Counted from the stretch's first letter, positions 11,901 through 26,900 are shown. The stretch: 64,000 bases of DNA from Phocoena phocoena (GCF_963924675.1 NC_089225.1:108452313-108516312), one strand, 5' to 3'. Program-made: numbers and translations. The notes: generated by a model not told the origin, from the sequence alone.

Positions 11901-14900
11901 AGGGCTGGAGATTTCAGTCTCACTCCCCGACATGTCCCCTCTGACTTCCTGGCACAGGCAGTAGGGAACCAATGCCCCTGTGCTAAGCTGGCTGCTTTTT
12001 TGTTTAATTAGGCGAAACCAAAACTATATGAACATTCTCCGGTTTCTGGCTCTGGGAGACAAGAAGCTGAGCCCCTTTAACATCACTCACCGCTTCACCC
12101 ACCTCTTCTGGCTCGGGGATCTCAACTACCGCGTGGAGCTGCCCACCTGGGTGAGGGGCCGTCCTCCTGGGGCTGGGGATGCGCAGGACAGAGGCTCCTT
12201 GCATTAGCTCAGGGCAGAGGGTCAGGGAGACACATGACCGAGCTGGGCCAAGGCAGCTACTCCTCCGGGACTCGACACTGGTCCCATTACGGAGCAGCTG
12301 CCTTTCTTTACCGCTGGCCTCTACTCACACCTACTTGCCACATAACTGCCCTGGCCACCCCATCTCACCACCTGTCTGCCGCTCTGATCCTCTAGCTAAC
12401 CAGCAGTGGCCCCTCGACTTGCCAGTCCCAGGTCCCCAGTAAAGGCTGAAGTCTGCAGAGACCAGCTCCATTTTCTCCCCAGATCACGGGTCACCGGGCA
12501 GCCTGAGGAAGGCATTCCTGAAGTTGGATGCCCATCCAATGAGCAGCAGTCAGAGGGCCCACGTGGCACAGATGGCCTTGCTCACTCAGGGAGGGCAAAA
12601 GATTCCCTGCGAAGGGAGTGGGCAGGCATGGCCCCTGGACACACCTGGAGTGAGACTCAGTTGCTCCTGAAAGATGGGGCAGAAGCCAGGCATGGGAGGA
12701 GAACCGTCTGCCCTTGTGTACCAGGAATACTTTGGCACTGCTGTCTGTGAGGGGAGAGGGGACGGCAGAAATGGACCTGATTTTACAGGGGAGAGAGGCT
12801 CCTGGAGCACAGGCGGCCTGAGAAAATGGCCTTGGGTCGGTTACAGGCCTCTGACAGTTGGGATTGAACTCGGGCCTTCGGACTCCCCTCCCAGATGTTT
12901 TCCCAGCCCTCCCACATCCCTCGGCCTCCTCGGCCTGTCGCTGCCACAGCGGCTTTTAGGGCCCGTCTGTGCCCCCCTCCCCCTCCCCGGCCACTCCCTC
13001 CCTCACAGGGTGCTCCTCGGGAACTTTCCTTCTCTCCCTCCTGACTGAGCAGGCAGAGGGGAGAGGGGTGGACAGAGGCCCCACAAATCCTGACCCTTCA
13101 CAGTTTAAGGGACCGTCCACCCATTCACTCCCCAGGAGGTCAGCCAGGTGCATTCGCTAAAGCGTAGGCAACGTAAGTCTCAGGAGAGAGGACAGCTGGG
13201 TTCCAAGGACGGCACACCCCACCGATACCACACCGACTCTCGGAGTCCGAGCCCGGATCACGGAGGCCCAGTGCCCATAGCTTCGGGGGCTGGGGTTTCA
13301 GATCCTTTCATGGCTTTACCACAGGCTGTCTCACAGAGAGAACAGACAGCCAGGGAGACATACCTACCCATCTAGGGAAGCCTTATAAAAATGATGCTAG
13401 AAGTCGGTACACAAAAATAGTATCCCTCTGTAAAGTTAGAATAGCCAGGAGCTTATGTTACTGAGTTGATATTTCACTACGATTGCAGGGTTGTCCGTAT
13501 AAAACGGTGGAGTGTAAATAAGCACCAGCCCAACGTCCCTGGGACCAGGGCCTAGTGCAGCTTCGGGGACTCGGGTCCTGGCGCGCCAGGCAGGAAGGTG
13601 GCGATGTGCCTCTTACCACATTGGTGAAAGTGTTGTCTCACCAGTGGCTTGGCCGTGTCTTTGCTCCAGGAGGCAGAAACCATCATCCAGAAGATCAAGC
13701 AGCAGCAGTACGCAGACCTCCTGGTCCATGACCAGCTGCTCATGGAGAGAAAGGAGCAGAAGGTTTTCTTGCACTTCGGTGAGAACTGCCATCCTTCTCT
13801 CGTGGACCCTCTCCCTCCAGCATTCTGTCTCCCCTTTTCCCAAGTATCCTCACCGGGGGAAGGATTATGCCTGGAAAAGAGGGAAACTTGGCCAGACGTG
13901 AAACATGGGAAATCAAAACTGAAACCATGGTTTTGTTTGGTTGCAGAGGAGGAAGAAATCACATTCGCTCCCACTTACCGTTTTGAAAGACTGACTCGGG
14001 ACAAATACGCCTACACTAAACAGAAAGCCACAGGGGTGAGTCCTCTTCCCTGCCCTCCGCCTCCACCCCCCTTGCACACCTCACCCCTCTTTTGTCCATT
14101 CCCATAAAGGTGAATGGGAAGTGAAGAGCACCCTCATCCACTAGGTAACAAAAAAAGAAAGAAAACCGGAAATCATATGTTGATCGTGTCACAGAGCAAA
14201 ACCCTCCCCTAAGGAGAGGCTGGGCAACCAGACATGCACACTGCAAGCAGTTGCCTCATGACGCTTCTGTCCACGTGTGTACGTGTGTGCGCCCGTGTGT
14301 GTGTGCCACATCTTTTTTATCCATTCATCTGCTGATGGACATTTACGTTGCTTCCATGTCTTGGCTATCGTAAATAGTGCTGCTAGGAACATTGGGATGC
14401 ATGTATCTTTTTGAATTAGAGTTTTCTCCGGATATTTGCCCAGGAGTGGGATTGCATGATGGTATGGCAACTCTCCTTTTAGTTCTTTAAGGGACCTCCA
14501 TTACTGTTCTCCATAGTGGCTGTATCAGTTTACATTCCCAGCAACAGTGTAGGAGGGTTCCTTTTTTCTCCACACCCTCTCCAGCATTTATTTGTAGACT
14601 TTTTGATGATGGCCATTCTGACCAGTGTGAGGAGATACCTCATTGCAGTTTTGATTTGCATTTCTCTAATAATTAGTGATATTGAGCATCTTTTCATGTA
14701 CCTGTTGGCCATCTGTATGTCTTCTTTGGAGAGATGCCTGTTCAGGTCTTCTGCTCATTTTTTGATTTGGTTGTTTGCTTTTTTGATATTAGGCTGTATG
14801 AGCTGTTTGTATATTTTGTCTCTTTTTTAAGTCCTGTACTCAAATATATTTGCTAATCTGCCAAGTCAATCATCATTACACAAGCTTCTCTGCTGCAGGA

Positions 14901-17900
14901 CTTATCAGAGCCTTTACAGGTTTATGAGCATGTGATTCTCTATGGGAAAATTCGTGTGCCAAACTCAATTGGTCATGAAATATCAATTAATATCTTATGA
15001 GCCCACTTGTGTTCCACTAAACAGTGTTTGTGGAAACTGTAATAAAGCATCCCTTCATTCTTGTTCAACAGATATTTACCGATGACTTATGATGGGCTGG
15101 GCGCTGTCCTAGGTCGTGGGAGATCAAAGATGAGTCAGATGTCTGCCCTCAGAGAGTTTGTAGTAGGAAAGACAAGACGAGATAAATACGCAACTAACTA
15201 ACCAGAGATAGAATATAGCACGGTGCCCAGTGCTGTGAGGAGAGGTCACAGAGGGAGATGACCATCAGGGCAGGTAAGGACTGGGGAGGCTTCCTGAAGA
15301 GGGGCCACTTGTGGTGCCTGAAGGGTGCTTGGATTTCGACAAGACAAGGGCCGAGGGGGCCTGATCCACTTCAGGTAGAAAGAATTGCCGGAGCAGATGC
15401 CAAGGCAGGAAATCCTGGCATCCACCCCCTTCTGGGGCCCAACCCAGGGGAGCCAGCCCCATGCCGGGTCCTGGGGGTTAGAGGTGCTGCAGTGATGAGC
15501 TTCCCTGGGGCCACTAGAGACCTGGGGAAATAGAGGGCATTCTGGGCATGATCTGGACTCAGGGGCACATGGGAGACTGGATGGAAGTGGGAGAGAAAGG
15601 CCAAGAGTTGGGGAGATGCCAGAAGAAAGCAGGAGTTAGAAAAAAAAAAAAAAAAAAACAGACTGAGAGGAGGAGAGCAGACTCAGCACTGCTGCCATGA
15701 CAAGACTGAGACCCGGGGCAGGACACCTCGTGAGGTGCCCACTGGCTGCTGTGTGCCTGGGCTCGTCTGGTTTAAAGGCACCCTCAGGGCAAGTCCCTGG
15801 GGGTACATTTGGAGGCAGTGAAGGGATGGTCTGGTTGGATTTGAATATGAGGAGAAAGAAACTGGGGCCTGAGGTGGCAGAGAGGGGGGTCCTTGATGCC
15901 AGGCAAAGCGTCTTCACCTGTTTGATGGGCACCTGTTTCAGGAAGCCACTGCAAGTTCTGCTGAGGGGCTAGCACTGTCACAGTGATACACAGAGAAGAC
16001 TGGTCTGCGTCAGTGTAAAGGGTGAGGATGATGCAGGGGACCAATGAGGAGGCCAGTGTGAAGGCTCCAGCTGAGAAATAACTGGGCCCGAAGGGGCGGG
16101 GGAGCCCGTGAAAATGAAAGAAAAGGAGGAAAGCAGGATATGTTGATAGATCTAATTGACGTTGATAGAAACTGTGAAATCAGAAGGCAGGGCTGGTTCG
16201 GAGGGGAAAAATAGAGCTTGTTTTCAGATTTACTGTATAACACGACTGGAAACTCCCAGCGAAAACATCCAAAAGGCAGCTGAAAACACCAGACTGATGC
16301 CAGGGCTGAGTTGTAGATTTGGGAGTTGTCTGCACAGAGAAGATGGTCAGATCATGGGAGTAGGTGAGGTCGCCAAGGAGTACACAGACGATGAAAATAG
16401 AAGAGCTGTGGACAGATTTGGGGGTCATCTCCGTTGAGAGAGGAGAGGAAGAAGCAGAGACAACAAAGGAGACAGAAGAACCATGTGTGTAGGTGGTGGG
16501 AGGACCCAGCAGGCAGCTCGCAGCATCACAGAAGCTGGGGCTGAGAGACTTGCCAGCATCAGTGGTCACCAGCATGGAATGTGAGTCAAAGAGACCGTGC
16601 GTGGTCACTGGAACCTTGCACAAGCAGCTGGACGTGGGTTCAGGGGTTGGGTGGACACTGAAAGAACAGTTGACATCGAGCCTTGGAGGTGAAATCCAGA
16701 CCGCAGGAGGGTAAGGGTGGCTCTTTACCAAGAGTGTGCCGGTGAATCACTGGTGAAGCTTTTCAGAAATACAGATGCCTGGACCCCCCCCAGAGGTTCT
16801 GATGCAGCAGATCCAGGGGTGGGGCCCTGCTTTCTGGGCCTTTGTAAAGCTCCACCAGTAATTCACCGGAGCAGCCAACGCTGAGAACTGCAGCGTTAAG
16901 AAGTAACAGTTTGGCAGCATCTATGAAATCTAAACATGCACCAACCCTGTTCAGCAATTCTACTTTGTTGTATACCTGAGGGAAAGTAGTGCATTTGTTC
17001 ACCCAACGACAGATACAAGAGTGTTTATAGCAGCTTTGTTTATAACGTCCAAAAACTGGGAACAACCCTATTTCCGTCAACATTAGAATAGATCAATGTG
17101 GTGTATACATACAATGGAATACAACTACTCAATAAAATGAAAGAACTTATACAAGCAGCAGGGTGAAGAAGGTTGAAAGAAGCCAAGTGCAAAAGAATAT
17201 ATATTGACTAAGTCCATTTATAAGTTCAAGAGTTGGCAAAATTAATCAATGGAGACATTGGCCCCAGTAGTGTTTACCTCTCAGAGGCAGTATTGACAAG
17301 GAAGGGGCCTGAGGGAACCCTTTGGGATGATGGACATTTTCTATATCTTGATCTGGGTAGTGGTGAAATGGGCATATATAAATGTAAAAGATCCTCAAGC
17401 CATACAGTATAGATCACTACACTTTACTATATATAAGTTGTACCTCAAGTTAAAAAAGAGTAAATGGGCAGTCCAGAAGTAGAGGCAGTGAAAACAGAAC
17501 ATTCTTGAAAGAAAATTGGCAAAAAGAAGAAAAGAGAAAAGTAACTGAAGGCTCTTTTAGGATGAGAACTTTTATGTTTGTAGGCAGAGGAGAAAGAGCT
17601 AGAACTTAAGTGGAAAATGATATTCCTTAAGGAGGGTTGCTATCATTGCCAGTTTGCCTTGTCTGTCACACCCAGTGGACACTTGCTCACAGTGTAGCTT
17701 GGAGAGAGCTCATCATAGTACATGTTGTTTGAAAGATTAGATGGGTATGTGGAGGGGTGGATGGGTATGTGGATGGGTAAGTGGATGGATGGATGGATGG
17801 ATGGGTGGGTGGGTGGGTGGGTGGATGGATAGGTAGATGAGGGATGGATGTGTGAGTTGACGGGTAGGTAAGTGGATGGATGGATGTGTGAATGAGTGTG

Positions 17901-20900
17901 TGGATGGATGGTAAGTATATAGGTGGATGAATGGGTGTGGGGGGTAGCTGGAGTGTGTTATTAAAGTGAGTGGCTGGGTTGAATGTACAGGTAGAGGGGT
18001 TCATCTGAGTCAGAAAAAAAAAGTAAGAGAATGTAAAAATACAAGAGATTCTGAAATAGTGAGGAGGGTAAGGAAGCACAGCCAGGTGAATCCATCTCAT
18101 TCTAAAACAGGAATCCAGGGCTTCCCTGGTGGTGCAGTGGTTGAGAGTCCACCTGCCGATGCAGGGGACATGGGTTCGTGCCCCGGTCCGGGAGGATCCC
18201 ACATGCCGCGGAGCGGCTAGGCCCGTGAGCCATGGCCACTGAGCCTGCGCATCCAGATCCTGTGCTCCGCAACGGGAGAGGCCACAACAGTGAGCGGCCC
18301 GCGTACCGCAAAAAAAAAAAAAAAAAAACCAGCAGATGAATCCAGGATTACAGACGCCATGCCTCGATCTCTTATTTTACGGTGTATCTTTTAAAGTAGT
18401 AGGCATTTTACAAAGCTTTGACTTTGACTTGCAGATGAAGTACAACTTGCCCTCCTGGTGTGACCGAGTCCTCTGGAAGTCTTACCCTCTGGTGCACGTG
18501 GTGTGTCAGTCCTACGGTGAGTAGCAAGTTGAGAGGTTTGACTGCCCTAAATTGAAGGACTCCAGTCTGTCCATCTGTAAAATGGGAGAACTCCCTGCAT
18601 CCCCAGTCAGGTGACCTTAAAAAGGTGATGCATCCTGTCCCATCTTGGGCTGCATCAGAATAAATATCTTCTGGTTTGGGAAACATTTGAATTATGGAGC
18701 ACTTTTTAAAATAAATCTATATTTATTTTTTTGAAAAGAGCCTGTTAGGTTTGAACCATATAAAAGTGGTGCTTTCATAGATCAGAAATCGTTAACTTTT
18801 GGAAGTTCGTATGGTTCAACCGAATGCATCTCATGAGTACACACGCATGTTTGGGGGAGATTTAAAGATAAACTGGGGTAAATTGATGGCAAAGACACAA
18901 GATGCAATATTAAAATAAATAATTATGGAAAAGTTATCCAGCCCTGTTTCACTCCCGCAGAGGTTTTGCTGCTACCCAGTGGCCACCTTCCTGGCTCCCA
19001 GCCTCTGTGGGGACCCTCAAATCCCCACGTTCAATTCAGGTCCCATAACGTTGAATTGGTTTCCATTCCTTTCTTTTGTGCATGCCTTCTGCTGCCCAGA
19101 AGGGACCACAGCAGCTACCCTGGGCTAGTTTAAGGCGCGCACCCTTCAGTCCCCTGGCCTCTGAGCTCTGTGCCCAGGAGGGACTCCACTCCCCTTTAGG
19201 TGTGCGGAGAGGCAACCCACTCCCACAGCCAAGGAACTGTTCTGCTTCAAAACCTACAAAGGCCCACATCCCGCCCTCTGCACTCAGCCTCCTCACTTGT
19301 ATGTCCCCTCCTCATACCCCATCCACACCCGCACTCTCCAGGCCTGTGACCCTTCCTGCCACCGGCCATCACCCCGGTCCTCTCTCAGCGCTGCCTCTGT
19401 CCCTCGTCCTGCAGCTCCACGAGTTCTGCCAATTCTGCTGTCGAGTCTGCCTTCCAGCCACCCTCTGCAGAAATTCAGGAGAAAGTGGTGGCTTGTGGCA
19501 TTACCGCTTTTTGAGCCTAAATCCGGTTTTCTAAAGGACCCTATCATGAAGGTTTTTAGAGAGAAGGAGGGAGACTTGTCTGCAAGTGGCATTGAGGAGC
19601 TAGGAGGACACAGCTGCTCCCTGTCTGGGCTGTGCATTAGCGAGGGGGAGGAAAGCCAGGCCTCGCCTGGGAGGCTTCAGTGACTTCCAGGAAGGGCCAG
19701 GTTTGAAACATGAAGGGAAGGTTTGAAGAGGTAAGGAATTTTGCTAACAGTATTTCATGGAATGCTGGAGGAGGGTCTAATAAGTTGTGAGTGGGCAGGA
19801 AATTGGGAAAGAAAAGGGGATGAATGTCCAGAGCTCAGGAAATGGGGGTAAACTTTGAGCTTGAGTCTCATGGTGGTGACATCAATAGCATGTATCAGTT
19901 ATCTGTTGCTGCGTAACAACTACCTTAATATTTGCTTATCATCCAGCAGGCTAGTTCAGGCTGCTGCTTCCTGGTCCTGGGATTCCCAGCTGACAGTCCC
20001 GGATGTGGAAGTACTTTTTAGGTCTCTGCTTGCCACACATTTACCAATGTCCTCTTGGTTAAAGGAAGTCACCTGGCCAAGCCCAGACTCACTGTGGGAG
20101 GGTGGACCCACAGGGCATGGTTATAGGGAGGCCACCTAGGTAGGAGTCCACCTCCCAGGTTTCAGGCACAGTTACTGTAGTGCTAATGCTATCATGGTCA
20201 ATACACATCTAAAGTATTTTTAAGAACATTTTTAAAAACTCTGCTTGTCCACCCTTTAACTTCTCCTCTTCTGTTGCCACCACAAACTTGTAGCCCCTCA
20301 CTCGGCCTGACCCCTACTCCTCCATTTTCTCCCGCTTCACACAGCACCGGATCCTCACTGACTTCTTCCTGCCAATGGCCAAGCATGCTTTAGACTGCTG
20401 CCCCTCCTACACCTTGCCTCCTATCTCGGGGAAGGGATGCCCTCCTCCTTGCCTGGATAAGCTTTTCACCTGGGCCCTTTGCTCCATGCTCTCCTTCTAG
20501 CCCAGTCCCAGCACCTCCACTGTCCCCAGTCCCAGCACCTCCACTGTCCCCAGTCCCAGCACCTCCACTGTCCCCAGTCCCAGCATCCCCACTGTCCCCA
20601 GTCCAGCACCTCTACTGTCCCCAGTCCCAGCAACCCCACTGTCCCCAATCCCAGCACCTCCACTGTCTCCAGTCCCAGCACCTCCACTGTCCCCAGTCCC
20701 AGCGACCCCACTGTCCCCAGTCCCAGCACTTCCACTGTCCCCAGTCCCAGCACCTCCACTGTCCCCAGTCCCAGCGACCCCACTGTCCCCAGTCCCAGCA
20801 TCCCACTGTCTCCAGTCCCAGCACCTCCACTGTCCCCAGTCCCAGCGACCCCACTGTCCCCACTCCCAGCACCTCCACTGTCCCCAGTCCCAGCAACCCT

Positions 20901-23900
20901 CCTGTCCCCAGTCCCAGCATCCCCACTGTCCCCAGTCCCAGCATCCCACTGTCTTTCTTCTTCTCATTCTCTTTCTCCATCCATCTCACTGTTGTTTTAA
21001 GTTGTCTTTTTGACGGTTGTTTGCAAGCGAGCAATTATTTTTTCCTGTTTATTGGCCATCTATATTTCTCTTGTGAATTGTCTGCCCATATCCTTTGGTT
21101 GGTAGAGGAGTGGTATGTTTATTTTTTCTTTGCCAATTTGTAAAAGCTTTATTGGGAAGGACTTATATATGTTTATTGCCTTCTCGGTCTCTTGTGCTGT
21201 GTCTCCTTTGCCCACTGATGCTGGGTGTGTCCTGGAGTTTCATCCTCATCTCTTGTCATCCTTCATGTCTTCCCAGCGGGGCCAAAACGTCCTCGAGGCC
21301 TCTGCTTCCACCTAACATCATGACTCCAAATCTGAAGATAGATCTCCAGCCCTGAGTACCCAGCCAGACATTTCCACATGACATATCAAAAGCACATGGG
21401 ACTCAGGATTCCTAGACCTCTGCTCTTTCTCTTAATCCCTCCAAACATGCTCTGCTGCCTCCCCTTCTCATCTAAGCACCAAGCTCCTTACAAACATCGT
21501 CTACACTCAGTGTCTGCACTTTATCACCTTCTACTCTCTCCTGAAATGGCACCTTCAGTGGAAGGTGCCATTTCTCACCGATGGGCTCAGTGACCCTAAA
21601 TCCCCATCCCACTCTGAGCTGTGAGTGCTTCATCAATACAACAAAATGCTTAGACCAGAAAAAGCTCCACAGTTCATACACGCAATGATCTATATATTTA
21701 AAAACTCACAAGTCTTTAGGAAAAACTACTACAGCCACAATTAGCCATGGAGGAGACAGGGTCCCACTCTTTCACTACTTTCAAGCGTGGTTATGGAAGG
21801 TCAATGGAGCAACAGGTACAAAACCATGACACTTCTGGAGGCTTCCATAAGTGCAAGTTGATTTCTGCCATGCGTTTGCCATCCTTGGCTTGACCAGAAG
21901 GGTTTCTCCTTCCCTGCTCAGAAATTCCTTCCCTCCCCTGCAGGCAGCACCAGTGACATCATGACAAGTGACCACAGCCCTGTTTTTGCCACATTTGAGG
22001 CAGGAGTCACCTCCCAGTTTGTCTCCAAGAACGGTAAGCGGTGGGTGGTGTCCATCCCTCTGTTCTCCATGCAGACAGAAGGCCTGGGTGCTCATCTTCT
22101 GGTTGCAGCAATCAGTCGTCTGTGTTAGATAAAGGCTTATCCTTCCAGGCAAGTCCACAGTCCATCCATCGGGTCCCTTCACGTCCAAACCACATCATGA
22201 TTTCAGTCCCATGTTCTTGCTGTCTTTGGCAAATATGCCAGCTTTTTTTAAGCTTCAGTGTTAAGACAGTCTTTAAAATTGGGAAAATGAGTGTTTTCCA
22301 AGGTGTGGCACATGTGCCACCATAGACAATTCCGGGTGGGACATGGATGAACATTTATTAGTAAGGCATTTATTTTAATATGTTTTAAATATGACTCTTC
22401 TGTGTAAGGCAAGAAACACTGGTTTTCCATTTAGTCTTATGATATACCTTTTTATTTAAATACGATTATTTAAGTTTTAAAAGTGAGTCTATTTAAAGAA
22501 AATGTTAAGTCAATCTTAGTGCATGTGCGTGGTAGGCGGTAAAAATTGTGAAGATAGGATGCGGGTGACTGAGTTTGGGGAAACATCAGAGTTAATAATA
22601 CTCTGTAGATTTGCAGGTGATTTTTCAAGCAATCCAGCTCGGCCCTGGTAGCCAGGCCAGCCTTGTCCCAGCAGGGGTCTGGGTGTTGTCTGTGGCATGT
22701 CCAGCCCTGGGTCTGGGTGACCGGGCAGCCATGTTGTCACCTCCTCTGCCCACCCCCCATTTCCGTGGTCAGCAGACATCATTTAGGAGGGCTGAGTGCA
22801 GGGCCCAATACAGGTTAGAAAAGCCTGTATTTCTCTGTGTCCTTGGTGCCCTGAGGGGTGTAGGTGAGGCTGGAACCCTGTCTTCTGGGACACTCTTGCC
22901 CATAGGCTGTTGGGTCTAACATCCATGGCCCCAGCAGTGTGACCTCCACTCTCCACACAAGCCTTGACCCACCATCCTGCCTCTTTCCTAGCTCTGGTCA
23001 CTGTGCCTTTTCAGAACCTTCCACCTCTTCTCCAGTCCCCACCCATCTCTCCTGTCTCTGAGTTCCTACAGCGTTGGTGGGGCAGCCTATGCATCACACC
23101 CTTGATGAGGACCCTCATCACATCCCCAGGGTCAGCCTTGCCCTCCCTCCACTGGGACTCGGCACACAGCAGATGCTCACAAACACCGATTACCGGGATT
23201 GAGCATTGGTTGAACGTCTACCCAAGCAGAGCCTGGCCTTGGTGCTGGGGAGTTAAAAAAAGAAAGGAAGGCTAAGTGAAATAAGCCAGACAGAAAAACA
23301 AGTACAAGATACATATATAGTATCACTTATACGTGGAATCTTTTTAAAAAAAAAAAAAAAAAGCCAGCTCATTCAGAGAGTACAATGATGGTTGCCAGGA
23401 GCTGGTGGGGTTTGCGGGGAGAAGATGTAAGTCAAAGGGTACACATTTCCAGTTATAAGATGAGTAATTTCCAGGGATCTAAAATTCAGCTTGGTGTGAC
23501 CATAGGTAATGGTACAGCATTGTACACTTAAAATCTGCTGAGTAGATCCTAAGCATTCTTACCACACAGTTAATTATGTGAGGTGATGGATGTGTTAGTT
23601 ATCTTGATCTTGATAATCATTTCGGGGTGTATATGTATATCAAGTCATCGCGTTGTACACTTTAAGTATACACAATTATATTTGTCAGTTTGTCTTCAAT
23701 AAAGGGAAGAAGAAAACGAAAGAAAAGCAGGCAGGATGGGAGGGATAGAGGAAGGGAATGTGTGTCCCTGCTCTCTGGTAGCTCAGAATTTATATGGAGG
23801 GACAGAACACTGTTCAAAGCCAGCCTAAGGACGCTTGCAAAAGCATCATCTAAATGAAGAGCATACCTGCAAGTTACCTGGGTACAGGTAAACAGAAGGA

Positions 23901-26900
23901 GCTCAGAGTAAGCAGCAGGGGTAACTTTGCCCGAGGAAGGGGGACAGGCATCCCTCACTGTGTGAACTTAGAAATGAGACAGATTATATGGAAACATACG
24001 TATATGTATAACTGATTCACTTTGTTATAAAGCAGAAACTAACACACCATTGTAAAGCAATTATACTCCAATAAAGATGTAAAAAACATAAATAAAATAT
24101 AAAAATGGGCAAAAAAAAAGAAATGAGACAGATTTGGGTGTCAGGCGCCTGAACCATTCAGTACACAAGCTCTCTTTGCAAGAAGGGGTGCTGCCCAAGG
24201 CCACACAGCTTTAGTGGCAAAGCTGAGGGTAGAACTCTTCCCGCTCTGCTTTGCACCAGCTTTGATTCGTCAGAGAGGCTGTTACCATCATCGGGGATTC
24301 TTGGTGTGGGTGGTGGGATTTCAGGAGAAACCTCTCCTTCCACTTAGACCCTCAACTTCCCTGGACCCTAGGAAGGAGCTCGGTGTCCGGGGGCTGGTTT
24401 GAAACACTCCATCTCCAGACACGTTGTGGAACCGAATCTCTGTTCTCACCTGTTCCAGGCCCCGGGACTGTCGACAGCCAAGGGCAGATTGAGTTTCTCA
24501 GGTGCTACGCCACACTGAAGACCAAATCCCAGACCAAATTCTACCTGGAGTTCCACTCGAGCTGCTTGGAGAGTACGTGCTTGCTGAACTGCCTCTTAGG
24601 GGGACAGGCACGGCTCTTCCACAAAAGCCTTGTCATTGATGGTGCTTTTCTCCGCTCTCTGGGAAAGACTACGGATCAGCCTCAAAGGGGGGGGCAGTCA
24701 CAGAGTGGGGCTGCAGGTGGACGGTACAAGGAGACACCCAGTTACTACAGGGGCCCCCAGTATCCCGCGATACTGCTGCTCCAGCCCCAGAACGGGTCAG
24801 TCACTGGTGCACAGACCCCTCGGCCCCTTGTAGACAGCTGGGCAGCTGGACCCTCTCCTTGCCCCTCCGGGCAGAGTTTAGCCCACTCGAGGGTCCTCCA
24901 AGCCGGGGCTCCAACTCAACCAGAGGGTCTTGCGCAAAGGTCCAGAGCTTGTGGAAGCCAGCGCTGGGGCCAGAGCGGCTGCTGGTAATCGCTTGTTCTT
25001 GCCCGGGGTCCTCTGCTCTTTGCTACATCACAGGCATCCTTCTCAGGTGGTCTGAGCATCCAAAAGCAAACTAGAGATGGACGGCCGCCCAACAGCCAGC
25101 AGCAGTTCGCACAAACTGTTTAGGAAACACCCTTTCTAGGTGACGTTTCTAGGCATATTGTCTAAAGTTGTTCCACGGTGAGGGCATCTGTGTGGTTTCT
25201 AGCTCTCCTTGCTGAGATGGTCGGGGGTTGGGGGGCGGGGGGAGAGGCTGGCAAATCAACACCACCGAAGGAGGCATTTTGTGACGGGATGACAGATGCT
25301 TCCAGAAATTGGGAACAGGACCACCTGTGCCACCAGCTGCAGTGTTGCCCCGCCCCCTTTCCTCCTCAGACCCAGCCTGGGCTGGTGACAGATCCGCCTT
25401 CTCCAGGAAGTCTCCAGGTCCCAGTTCACCCAGGAAGGGCAGAGCACTTCCAAAAATGATGAGGATTTTTGTGCGGGTGTTTTTAATAAAATATCAAGGC
25501 ATTTGCATACATTTCTATGGAAACAGCATATTAGGAAGCTTAAATTAGCATTTCAAAAGGCTGCTATCTTGAGTGGGAGAAACCGTCATGTTTCCTAATC
25601 TCCTTGCCTGTGATGTGATGATTTCTTTGTTGCCTGGTTTGTTGCAAAGTGGAGCCAAAAAGGAGGGGAATCTCTGAGTCTCCTAAAAATAATTAGACCC
25701 TGTTGGCAAATGACCATCCCGTGCACCAAAACAAAATCCCCAACAAGCCTGACTCCTAAACGGTGCTGTGGCTCCTACAGATACAAGAGGAAGGAGGGTA
25801 TCTTCACTGGTCCTGGTGGGACCGCCCAAGGAGTCTTCTCTGTCCAGTTCTTGTGCTGTTTTCTGAAAGCCAGCCTTCTTATCCTCGGACAGGTTTCGTC
25901 AAGAGTCAGGAAGGAGAAAATGAAGAAGGAAGTGAAGGGGAGTTGGTAGTGAAGTTTGGCGAGACCCTTCCGAAGGTAATTCAAGAACAGGGAGGATTTT
26001 GCGTTCGTCAGCCAGCGTTGCTGGCCAGTGGCGGAGCTCTGGCCAGGCCTGACCAGAGGGGGTGGGAATCCCACGGGCCAAATGCAGAAGACGCTGCCTC
26101 TCTTTCAAGGCGGCGTATGACGCCCTTCCCAGCAGTGGTTAAACATGGGCCTGAACCTAGTGGCCCCAATATTCCTAAATGAATTTCGATTCCCCTGATG
26201 GATTGTGGAAGGGATCTAGAGGATGCCTCATCTGACCAGGTGACTTTACAGAGAAAGGACCGGAAGCAGATCCCAAAGAGGCTTGTTCATGGTCACGCGG
26301 CTGCAGTGATGTTCTGGAACTTTCTGAATGGAGATAGAGTCCATCCTGTCAGTCAGCATGCACCCAGAGGCCTGCACAAGGGGTGTCTTGGTATCTGTGG
26401 ATGGAAAGGAAAGGGGCAGCCTGGGACCTTTTCATTAGGCCTTACTGTGTTGGGGTCTGCACGCGGAAGGCTTAAGGTGTGAGAAGGTCACAAGTTGTAG
26501 CCAGCATGTAGGAGTGAATCCAGGATGTGTGTCTGTCCCTCGCTGAGCCACCCTCCAACAACCCACAGGACAGTCCAGGCCCACGCGAGGGGCTCCGCTG
26601 CAGGTGGACACAGGCCTCCTCCTGCCCAGATGCAGGGCAGGCCCCATGGTGCCCCCTTCAATGCAGCTCCACCCTGGGAGGGGGCCGAGGAGAGGGCTGT
26701 ACCCTGCTGGAGGGCAGGGAGTGGGGTGCGTTCAGACCTGGCTCCTGGTCCCACCAGAGTCTGTGTATCGGCCCGGTCCCATCCGCCTTGGACCTGGGGT
26801 GGGCAGAGGAAGGGCAGGGAGGCAGGGGATGAGGCATGTTTGGAGTCAGGCCCTCTCCCCAGGGCCGGGTCGCAGTGTGACAGGGTTAAGCCTGCCTTGC

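Larger units (their letters stand above)
14036..18434 (+). other. INPP5D: INPP5D 4.4-kb intron
   Basis: The intron holds an L1 3' fragment (14300-14825, minus), purine-rich old dispersed sequence (about 15060-16700), an A-run at 15639-15658, a MER5-like copy (16740-16905), an L1-like piece (16955-17455), a GGAT array (17727-17945) and a CHR SINE (18119-18328). Confidence 0.75.
22034..24458 (+). other. INPP5D: INPP5D intron
   Basis: The intron contains unique sequence up to about 23250, an L1-like fragment (23265-23700) and an L1 3' terminus (23960-24118). The remainder is unique. Confidence 0.7.

Noticed and set aside
20466..21034. Repeat-rich proline/serine and [14 protein letters not shown] open frames
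   Set aside because: Produced by the 24-base minisatellite, with no codon bias or flanking gene structure.
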